Source: Sthenelais limicola (Eukaryota; Annelida; Polychaeta; Phyllodocida; Sigalionidae). From it: 64,000 nt of DNA. Positions 15,001 through 27,000 of the stretch are shown here, piece by piece (position 1 is the first letter of the stretch; the number at the start of each line of letters is the position of its first letter). The position numbers and the translations under genes were made by a program. The DNA is taken from assembly GCA_942159475.1 (NCBI GenBank), contig OW804094.1:17630067-17694066 (forward strand), read 5' to 3'. The notes beneath the pieces were generated by a model. It did not search any database and was not told the origin of the DNA. It was given only the letters and a program-made list of their open reading frames with translations.

Positions 15001-18000
15001 AGCCAGTTAAATAAAATACTTTATATGAAATAAGGCACTCCAGTATGCCAGTTTTAGTAGTAAGTGATAATTGATTATAGTTCTAAAGTAAATGAAGTAC
15101 AGAGTGAGAATTACTTGAAATCTAATCTTATTAGCAAGGCAACGCCTCAATTCGTCCATGGTGGACAGTGCGTTTTTTCATGTAAATCACTTAAATATTG
15201 TATTGGCCTTGACTAAATAAATAATTAAAAAAAAATCAGGATGGTATAAGATAGACACAATACCCAATAAGACACTGAGAGATAAAGTTTTTTGTTGTTG
15301 TTTATTCATTCACGACCATAGATGTTTCGGAGATAGGTTGTCTCCTTCTTCAGTGGTGTCTTGCTATCTGAACATGAGTTTGGTATATTAAATTGGAGCA
15401 TTACAGTTCGAACCCTTAAAAAAAGAAAATACAGTGCATAATGGTAACATTGCTGTGTTAGCATCCTGGCGCCTAGTATCTAGTCGCTTCCCACATGGAA
15501 ATACAGTGCTGCGTTAGCATCCTGGCGCCTAGTATCTAGTCGCTTCCCACATGGAAATACAGTGCTGCGTTAGCATCCTGGCGCCTAGTATCTAGTCGCT
15601 TCCAAATTGTGCGAGATGAATCTGATTTATGAATGGATAGGTGGAATCACTACTAACTGATTTATTTGATATGTATTCCAGGAAAATGAGTGACAATTCG
15701 CAAAATTGATATTTTGCAAAGGCATTTATTCACAAGAGTTGGAATGAGTTTAGGGCCAGTGTGCAACATAGTGAATTTGGAGATGAGAGACCGTCGGTCT
15801 CTGCCAAATTGTAACAATGGAGACCGTAAAGATTTTAGAGACCAAAAAAAAGTCTGGGTCATAGACATGTTTCCCGTGGTCCAGAACACTTTGAACATTT
15901 TATCACTTGGATATTTCATTGGAGACAGTCGGGCCCTGAAAAATATCAATCTCAGAAACCGACGAAAATTCTGGGCGTCGGTCTCTGGGTTATGTTGCAC
16001 ACTGTACAGTATCAAGTCCTTGACGTCACATGAATACATGTATCAAATTTCAAGACAGTTTATTGAATATATATATATATATACATGCGTTTCTAAGCTC
16101 ATCCTATAGAGGATATTTTGCTACTTTTTTCTAGTAATTATACACACAAAAACATTGCACATTTTGTTTTTCAAAAAGAAATATCAAACTTAAAATATAG
16201 AAATATTTATTAGAAGTCTTAATCACTATCATTGGAATCGGCTTGATATATCTATAGATGCAGTTTTAAGGTAATTTTATAGAGTATATTTAGCTACTTT
16301 GTATTTTGTATTTGTATTTTTTGAATAATACAAATATCAAACTTAAAATACAGAAATACATATTATATGTCCTAATGTTTACTATCATTAGAATCGCCTT
16401 GATCTCATCTTTTCAAATATGATATCTCAAACTCCATTTTTGCGACTTGCGATATTTTGGTATCTATGGTAACACTTATATGTTTTTACTTGACAGAGGA
16501 GAAGTTGGAGGCCGATTTAGAGGATGCCCGGCATGAGAGGAAGGAGATAGAGAAACGGAGAGAAGAGTTGGTGAAACGTGCCAGAGCGCTACAGAACAAG
16601 ACACAACAGCGACGAGCTCATGGTAATAGCGAAACTGGCCACTGTTAACTTGTGCTTAATTGATACAGAATTCCTTTCATACACACGATTTATAGATCTA
16701 TTCGATCATATTGTACAACTATCACTAATTCTATTGTTTATGTTTTGTAGAAGTAGACATATTTAAGCCGTGGACACACAGAGCCGATTTGGCTCCCGAT
16801 TGCCCCCCGATTTTGGTCTCCCGATAAATCCTATGATTTCATTTCAAGTCCTGGTTTATGTTTTTGAAATAACATCAACCAGGATTGGAAATGAAATTCT
16901 AGGATTCATTGGAAGACCAAAATCGGGGGACAATCGGGAGCCAAATCGGCTGTGTGTGTCCATGGCTTAGGCTGGGAAAGTATTCACATGAATTGATTTA
17001 CACAAGGATATGGATCTCCTCAGTCTAGGCCCAAAGTTGAGAGAGTCCCTCTATACGGAGGGGAATTCTCTCGCCTCAAACCACAAATTTCCATTATAAT
17101 TCCATTAAGACCACAACATTATAATCCTATTAGAACTCCCCGTCCTAGGCCAGGAAACTGATTAGCGAAGTAAGCGTCCAATCACTGACACACCATTCTT
17201 ATCTGATCTCTGGGCCTAGACTGGTACCACTGTTTTACTTCACTACAAAGGTTATGTCACTTAAATTATTTTAAACAGTCAACACTGGACTGGCCCTGAA
17301 GAAGGATCGAAAGATTCAAAACGTCGACCAGTTAAAGTCCTAATAAAAAGTGAAAAAACTCAACCCAACAACTCTCTTTTCAACCAAGTAATAATCTCAC
17401 CTACTTGAAACTCAATCGGTTGGCAGCACCCCTCCCAAAATTTTAAATAATTGTTTTAAACAATGTTATTTAGGCTCTATTTAGTGGAAACACCATATTC
17501 TCAAGAGATCCAATGCTCATCTATAAGGTATATTATATATAAAGGTTTAACTTCTAACCAAAAAAAGGGAACGACTGAAAGAACTGGGATTCTCCCAGAA
17601 GTCTGTCGACCTGCTTGTCATTTTTTCTCTATGTAACTGTTGTTTTATAACTTAGACAAATAAAAGATTTTTCAATTCAATTCAATTCAATATTTCTGTC
17701 TCTGCCCCTCAAACCGTACAGCCCGCGACCTATGGAAGAAGCGGTACTTTGAGGAGAAGAAGAAGACAGCCCCGCTGGAGGACCAGGCCAACAAGTTAAA
17801 GCAGGAGTTGGGGGCATTACACAGGAAGATCATGTCACAGCTGGAGGCCTCCAAGGTCAAGCCGGGGGTAAGCACAGGCAGGAAGGGAGAGAAACCTTCT
17901 CCACAGGTATGGGGCATCTATACATCTATACAACATTACACTACTATAAGAACATAGATATATAAGCTTTACATGCAACTCTAACCATATATATCACTTA

Positions 18001-21000
18001 AAGCTGCATTCTAATCTATTATTAATTATCCTTATTATTAAATCATACTTAAATAAAAAGATTTTATATTGGGAATTGAAGAAAAATCCTTTTTTTAAGA
18101 TATATCTAAATACATGTCCTAGAAATTCTATATGTTTTGATTTATCAGTATCATTCGGTTGATTTCATAATAAGCAAATGGAATTTGTATAAGCAACTTC
18201 TGATACATGATTTATGAGGAAGTAGTGTCCCCTAGCTATATGTAGATACATACAACCCCCTGAATTGCCAGGACTTAAGTTATTATTCTTATTATGTTTG
18301 TCCAAAATGGATGAGAATGCAGCTTTATAACTCATCAGATTTTAATTCACATTAGAAAAAAATTATCAAAAAAAAAAAATATTTTCGCGAGAAATTATTT
18401 TTAGCTTTAACAATTCATACATTTGCAATTTGGTATCTTATGATTTTTTAAGACCTTATAGTTAAGAAAAAATATCAAATAATTCAACCACTTGAGAAAA
18501 AGCTTTTTTTTTAACTATCAGATTGTATGCCATTGTGTCTCAATTGCTCAAATAGCTTTCCTGAAGACACTTATTATTGAAACATATTTCTACTTTTGTA
18601 CTATTTTCCAATACGAAATACTACTGGGAGTTTATGAATGATATATTTTGGCTGTTTTTTGTCTATGTATCAGGATGAAACGAGTCAGGTATAGATATGG
18701 TTTATTTTACTCAATACGGTATCTCTGAATCTAACACCTCATGCATGTAACACAATATAAAGTACAAACATTTTTGGAATCATGTGGTATTTGCAACTCT
18801 ATCTGCTTTGAGGAAGTCACTAAGTATTTCTGATATAGAATACTTCTCACAATATAGGTAGATCCTAGCTATTTTCTCTTATTTCAAATTCATTTTTCAA
18901 AGTAGTTTCATGTCCTTGTACTTGGTCCGAGACTACCTTAGAATTTTATATGAAGGTAAATTCATGGATTTACACAATTTCATGCACGAATTTAAAAAAA
19001 TGAAATCGCTTATAAATATATTAAGGATGAAATTACTTGTATAGCAAGCATTAAAGTTACTTATAACTATATATTAGATAAAAAGAAATAAAAAGCTGGT
19101 GTCAGAAATAATAAACCGCTTTGAAAACATTCAAAACAAAAAAGTTGTCAGTTGTCAATTGGTAAATAGAGTTGCAATACACAGAGAGAAAATTTTAATA
19201 ATGTTTATTATAGAAACAGAAAAATATTATCAAGGAGTAGCTAAATCATTTCAGTTTTATTTCCTTAAGCCCTGAATTAACCATTTTTATTTTCTATTCC
19301 GAAAATCTTTCAGATTTACAAACAATCCTTTCAAACCCAAAACTTCTTTCTTCAGAAGCAGTTGATAAGTTATTAGTGGCTCGAAACAAACAATAATAAC
19401 GATGCATAGAGGTTTTAGTAGAACCCATTAACACATAGTAGTATTGAGCTTATTTGTAAAAAAATGCCTTTATCTGGGTGAGGGGTATATATACCAGAGT
19501 GATGTATTGATTTTAAGGGAATTTAGTGGTTTCTTTCTTATACTCAGCTATACATTGCTGGGCTTTGGTCTTGGCATAGAACATTATTTTCTTTTAAATT
19601 CTTAAGATAAATTTCTTTCAGTTTATTTTCATTTTGTTTTATTTTGAAAGTATTGGTGGAGGCTGTCCATTCTTTCATATACTTTTATTTCATTACATTA
19701 ATTTTATTTCTGCAAAGTTGGATCAGGTTTAAATTGAAAAACAACACAAAATTAAAACAATTTACATACAATACTTATTTACTTTTAGTTAAAAGACAAT
19801 ACACTATAGCTCTCCTTACTTATACTATGATGTTAAAATACATTGCTGGGGTGTTTTCATGAGTCAATGAATCTTGTGAGGTTTACATGTCAGTGAGTCT
19901 ACATGTATTCAAGTAAAACCATTATGAGGGACTGTGGTATGATAACTTACACCATCTTTCCTTCTAAGTGAGTGGAGTAAGGCGTGGGTCGAAGCATGAG
20001 AATATTGTGGGTTCAAACCAGGCCTGAGTCAGATATGAGAACTATTTTTCTTCCACCCCAGTGCTTGCAGACTAAAGGCAGGTCTCCATTGACTGCGGTA
20101 AACTCGGTGGTAAGCCTTGCGATGATGTTGTGATGTTTCTGTAGGTGGCCAGTGAACCATGTAGGGAGAACCTTGTCACTCCTCTCCTCCTACAGAACCA
20201 GCACAACACCATCGCATGGGTTACTGCAGAGCTTACCGCAGCCAGTGGAGACCGCCCTTTTGTCAGCAATGGTTTGTGTGGCTGTCTGCAGCACTATGAA
20301 GGGTAGGGTATTGCGCCTGTTAGCGTGTTTCCTCTCAACAATAGATGATAGTATATTACCCAAGTAGTTAGTGGAAGACCAGCCATATGAGCTGAAATAA
20401 ACTGCCTGGCACATAGCTAACACATATTTATTCAAACATTTGGCCATTGATATTTCATATATTATCCAAACCACATTTGGTTGGTTCTTCAAGCTTCAAT
20501 ACTTGGTTAGTTTTATCAAATGTTTAGACCAAATTCTGGAACTTGGAGCAGGGTATTGCGATGTCATAAAAACTCAAAATTAATAAAGTACTATTTTTCT
20601 CCAGATTATGAGTATGGAGGTAAAGATGCATGAGTCAGATTTATCATACCACAAGTCCTATTTTTATATTGTATTTTGTTCTTGTCACACTCCAACAACC
20701 ACACACTGTGATGTTAGCAGGAGAGATGTCATTGTGAACTGTACTTGTGGAATACTGTGGAATTCAATATGATGCCCTGTACACCTCTAAGATAATGAAT
20801 ATATGTTGCACCTGGTAGAATCTGTTGAAAGTCACCAAAACACTCAATATTCTAGAACCATCCATTTGTAACTTCACAGATTATTTTGAAAAATAGGATA
20901 TATTTCAAGCCTTAATGTCTAGTATGTAGTAATATTAGTGCAATTTAAAAGCTTCATCAAGAACAGTTTTAAAAGGTCACTAAGGTCTAAAAGTATTGCC

Positions 21001-24000
21001 AAGTAACTAATAAACTAGCTCTTGTTCCTTCCTTGGCTCGTTATTCATTTCATGTTCTTGAAATTCTAATTATATCCTAAATTAAGAAAAATAAAACAGT
21101 CCATATCGATATGTATTAGGTCTTGCACTTCCAGATTTAATAAAAGAATGTTATTTTATAGACACAACGAGTCTTATAGCAAATTCAGTATTCTGTCATA
21201 GGAAATTCAGTATTCTGTTGATATAACAAGTCAATTCTGTACAGGTTATGCCAGGTTTTGGTGGTTTACAATAGAAATCTCTGGTATTTGAAAGCACACA
21301 GATATTTGGTATTGTACACAATAAGGCTGTGGACTAGGTGCTTTTGATTAGAAAATGATAAAATTCTCAAAAATGATCACATAAATCAAGTGTCAGGTAT
21401 CAGCACCTATGCCATGGCCAGTTAGGGATCGCCTCAAAATTATCTCAAACTCTGTAGAAGTCATCCAAGCCTTCAACAACTACCTGGCTGCCTTGTGCAA
21501 ACAGGTTCGCCAAGTTAATGAAATGATTTTGAGGTGATCCCGAATGTGTATGAAGTGTGAGAGTGAAGTGAGAGTGAAAAGATACATCCATACATGCGTC
21601 TGTGTTTGACCAAGCGACCACACTCGTTTCTCTCTCCAGTCCGAGTACTACGTACCACGAGCAAAGCGACAAGTTGATCCTCAGGTTGTCCTAGCTTATG
21701 TGTGACATTATGAGTGATTGCTGTTGATTGCTTCATTTTATATTATTTAAAATATTATTTGATTAAATACCATGCACTGATTGATTCATTGTGTCCCAAG
21801 CATTGACTTAGAAATCAAGGATTTTGCTTATTTATTTTGATATAACACAATAAATAACCAGGTAAAATATTTATCAAAACAGTGAAAAAAGTAGAAATGA
21901 AACAGTTTGCAGCTCATCTATATGGTCACATGTACTATAAGTAAATGTGAATAAGTTCCCCTTAGGCGTAAGTTAAAATATATGCAAGTCATCGTTTATG
22001 ACAAATCCAGGGGAAATAATTAAGTGTTGGTGTCTCAAAAGACTTGGTATTATCTGTGTATCTGGTAACATATTATCATACATCAAATATCGATCAACAT
22101 ACAACAATGGCTTAGGGGTGTATTTTACCAATTTACCTTCTCTGTTGGCTGTATGAGCTGGCTTAGTCAAGTTTTAAAACGTGATAGTTATATATAGATT
22201 TTAGAAATCGGGAAAAGAAAACCCCTTGAATGTTAGGAAACCTCCCATGTGAAAGGCAATAATTATATATGTTTCTCTGTATATGTTTGATTCCACCCCC
22301 TACCCCCATTTATTCTACCCCACCCGAGTATTAATTCACATTTAAGATTCAGGTCTGTTATCCGCTGTGCAAAGTATCATTATCCATATAAGTATTTAAT
22401 GAAAGATAAAAGATAACAATTTGAATTCATTTGAAAAATTCTAAAAGCCAACAGAAAAATTTCCAAAATCGTTAAAGAAGTTTCATATTGTTACGTAGCT
22501 ATAGTTAAATTGTGATGTGTTTCAGGAAAATGAGTCATAAGTCGCAAAAATTGGATTTTATGATATCATATTTGAAAAAATGAGACCAAGGGGATTCCAA
22601 TGAATATAAACATTAAGGGCATCTAATAAGTATTTCTATATTTTAAGTTTGATATTTTTATTTCTGAAAAAAAGTTTCAATATTTTTGGGTGGACAATTA
22701 CTATTAAAGTAGCTAAATATGCTCTATGGGATGACCCTATAAATGCATGACAATATTTGATACACTATCTTGCATTTTGGTACATGTATTCACACTTCAT
22801 CCAGCGTTGGTCACATCAAAAATGAGAACATTCCTACGAAGAGATTTTGGGAATATATCACTTTGAAAAATATCAATTTAGCGACTTATGACTCATTTTC
22901 TTGAAACACATCACAATTATTGTGGATGACAGACTTTCGTCTAGTTAATTAAGTTAAATACTCCATAAAGAGTTAATATTGTGTCTCCTATGTGATCCTT
23001 CCTCAGAAACCTCACGTTTCATGACCCATTATATTTCTTGATTAACTGTCATCAGTAAAAAAGTAAATAAGGGCCCTATATCTAACCCAGAGACCTAGAA
23101 GTTTGTCCCACCGACCCTTATCCACGGAATGGGTCATTTTGGCCCAATTGGTAGGCAGACTAATCAGTCATTCTGGCCACACCGGACTGTAGTGATTGGA
23201 TTCCCTTGGAAAGCTTAAGATCATCAGTCAAAATCGGATCTTCGTTCAGAACAGAACAGGTCCATTACAATCTACTCCAAGTACTCAAAGTACCAAGAAT
23301 GGAACCAGGCAGTTGGACACATTGTTTTTATATGCCCGGTAGCCCAGTGGCGTCCCCATACCACCTATCGGTGGATGTAGCATAAAGTATCAGTTTTCAT
23401 TAGAGTTTATCAGAATAATATTTATTCACTGATTAATCTTGATTCTTATTAAGATTAACATAAGTCAAAATGGGATCATCGTTCAGAACAGAACAGGTCC
23501 ATTATTGTGTTGTTCTAAGAGGTTTGTTCCAAGTTTTATCAATGGGGATGTGGGGTGGTGGAGTTGTCGGTGGGTCGCCTAGTGGCATGGGTCGGCCTAG
23601 TGGCATGAGTAACATGTGGGTTCAAACCTCGGTGCGGCTACAATTTCACCTCCTCCCCCCAGGTACTAGAGGAAGACCACCATTGCGGTGATCTAGTCCT
23701 GGTAAAAAATGTAAAAGGAAAAAAAATACTTGATTATTTTTATCCACTTTCACCATTGAGGTTTGCATGATTTGTGCTCAATTAAATCTTGGTGACTAGA
23801 GTGATATGGAAAGAATGAACCGAGAAGAAAGTAACTTTCAATAGGGGACTTTGCATGTGCCACTGCACATGTTTGTACAATGCATCCTGGGATTGATTCT
23901 GATGATAACTGACATACAAATATTTGGCAACATTTTTATCGAAAATTGCCAGAATGTTTTCACCAATATCATAGCTTGTATAAATGATCTATGAAAACCA

Positions 24001-27000
24001 AATGCATGATGGGGAAGATTGGGACTTGCATCATCGAAGCATGTATGACACATGGATATTGACATCAGATCATTAGTAAATATTCCATACTGAAGATGAC
24101 ATGTTTTCTATAGATTTTACACAGTACCATTAGTCCCATAATTCAATTCGAATCAGAATTCAAAATGGCGGCTATGCAAATCCCCTATACCATTTTTGTA
24201 TTACCTGGGAACATAAAGAATAGAACCCTGCCTTGGAGTAATTTGCTTGAGCAAAAAAAAAAAAAAAAAAAAAATATTTGCTTGAGCATTATGTGTAATG
24301 TTGCATGAATACTAGAGGTATTTTATGTGAATGGCGTTTTTAGATAATGTTCAGCATGCCAGTTTGTACAGTTTTTCACTAACAGATAAAATATAAGCCA
24401 CGCAATTTATACTTTGAATGTAAACAAGTTCATGGCAACTGCAACAATTTGAATCTATATAAAAAAGAAATAATTGGACTGGAACAGTGATCTAAAACGT
24501 CTGTTTGGAATCCAAAAACTCCAAAGGGTACTGGGTTCAAATCTTATTATAATCACTTTGTTAAAACGGAAAGGGAAAGAGAAATTATGCAAAATCTGCC
24601 GTTATCCCTGAAAGAAATTAGTTTGGAAAAAAAGTTTCTGGGTCAGGGTAGGCTGTGATCGCCCAAGAACAACCACAAACATCTGCACAGGTTTAAAGAC
24701 ATCCATTTTGAATGTATTATTGAATGTCTATTGAAAATATGTAATGTGTTTCAGGAAGAGTTGCAAATTGTTTGTTTCACACGATCTCTTTATTGAAATG
24801 TTCTGATTTTTAGAGGGCATATCCCTTTCAGACGTATACATCTATGTATCAAATGTCAGGACATTTCATTAAATATATCCTTGCGTTTTGAAGGCCAGGC
24901 GTATAAATATTTAGTTACTTTACTGGTAATTCCTTTTTTTTCAAAAATAAAAATATCAAACTCAAAATACAGAAATCCTTATTAGGTGTCTTACTGTTTA
25001 CTATAAATGGAATCAGCTTGATCTCATCTTTCCAAATATGTTAATATCTCAAAATCGAGTTTTTGCGCCTTGGGACTAATTTTTCTGAAACACATCACAT
25101 ATTGAGTCTATAGGAAGTATCTAATACACTATCAAAAATGGAAGGAGTCTAAGTGAGCAGCGATACATTGCTCTTCCCATTCCAGGGGTATTTGTCGCGT
25201 GTGGTCAATTGCCCACCTAAATAACAGGGCATGCAGCTTCTGCTTGTTTGCGCGGTGTGTTACAACCTATTTCAATATGAATGTCGTAATAAGCTTAATA
25301 TTATTTAATTAAGCCAATTGTAAATAGTTGTGTTATTGATCTGGAATTCATGAATATGTTATACTTACTCTCATCTTTTTATAGATTTGATACTGACCTT
25401 CCATTACCATTCTCATATTACCCATTACCATTCTCATATGGGTCAGATTTTCAGAAAATGTACAATTGGAAGCTGTACACATTTAGTATATTCTGCTAAA
25501 TTAGGCTGCAATTTGGTCAATATTAGGTAAATTCCAGTATATTTAGCATTGCATTGATTCTAGCAATCTGTTTGGTTAGGTTGAACTGTATTTTGAACTT
25601 TATTTTGGTCTGAAATTTGGGTTATTTGAGAAGATTGGTGAAGACGAATTGTACATTTTCTGAAAATCTGGCCCACATATACAAACCTGTTGTGTCGACT
25701 TGTAGCGAAGAATGATATCTATCACTTATTGTACAAGCTGTTCTATGTAACTATATAAATATGTAACTGTTTTCTTATGTACTCTTATCACTGTCTCTAT
25801 ATGCTGGACACATTTCCACTCTTTCCATGTGAGAATTTAAGGGAGAGAAAAGCAATTGGAAATGTTATTAAATATCTATTTTACCTCTTACAGAGCAACC
25901 TGAAAATACAGGCCACTAAACTACAACATGAGATTGAAGAATTACAGAGAAGAGTAGAGAATGTCAAAATGAAATTAACCTCAGAAATGAAGGTCAGTTC
26001 TTTGCTTGACATCATCATCAGTAACAATACTAAAATTTAAAATATTATGTATAACATTTTTCTGATTTATTTTATTTATTAGTATAAAGATTAAAGACTT
26101 TAATTGCATATAGTTGTTCATTGCATGAGGAACATATACAGTGTAGTGGCACAGGCATATCAACATCAATCAAAATGTCTTTCAACCTATTTTAAGTTAA
26201 TTGATATTTGTGTGAAAATATGTGATGTGTTTCAAGGAAATGAGTCGAAAGCCGCAAAAGTGATATTTTTCAAACTTTTTCTTTTACAAGATTACTTCTT
26301 TGGAATGTTCGTATATTTTGAGGGTTTATCACTTATAGTTATATCGATCTATGTCACAAACTTCAGGACAATGTAGATAATATATCGCTTCATCATTAAG
26401 GTTTTCATATGGAATATATTCAGTTACTTTACTGATTATTGCCCCCCAGGAATATTGCAAACTTTTTTTCAAAAATAAAAATATCAAACTTAAGATATAA
26501 AAATACTTATTAGGTAACCTATTGTTTACTATCATTGGAATCGCCTTGATCTTCTCTTTTCAAATATGATAATATCTCAAAATCTATATTTTGTGACTTA
26601 TGACTCATTTTCCTAAAACGGATCACATATAATGCTTGAAGCTTAATAGACTGTCTCCATTAGAGGGGTGAATTTCAGAGAACTACTGTCACTAGATTAC
26701 TCCTGCTGGTACATTATTTCCAATATTGCAATAATTTAAAATCAACTATACTTCTATTGGTAGTTTCCAAACCTTTAACCCCAAAATAGTGCTTTGAATA
26801 TTGCATTCAACAGCTTTGGCTGAAAGAGTAAATTTGCTTTCCTTTCCACCCAGTACATGAGTCAGATTTTCAGAAAATGTACAATCGTCAGCTCAACAAA
26901 TTGTGTAACTTCTGCTAAATTAGACTGGAATATTCTAAATGCTATGCATATCCAAGTATCTTTGGCATTGTGTTGTTTAAAAATATCTCTTTCTTTGTGT

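Larger units (their letters stand above)
17868..25893. other. 8-kb SPATA1 intron
   Basis: It contains the candidate microexon (18674), the repeats listed separately between 19967 and 25675, and long AT-rich stretches. 18700-19960 and 20260-21420 hold nothing I recognise. A 50-bp duplication lies at 23218-23270 and 23462-23510 (shared 'gttcagaacagaacaggtcc'). Confidence 0.6.

Noticed and set aside
15690..16109. 139-codon frame on the plus strand
   Set aside because: It lies wholly within a family A MITE and its nested element and has no protein-like composition.
2797..23710. tRNA genes at 2797, 12971 and 23541
   Set aside because: A- and B-box-like pieces are present, but I could not form a full cloverleaf with paired acceptor and anticodon stems. 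Shared tails show SINE-type repeats.
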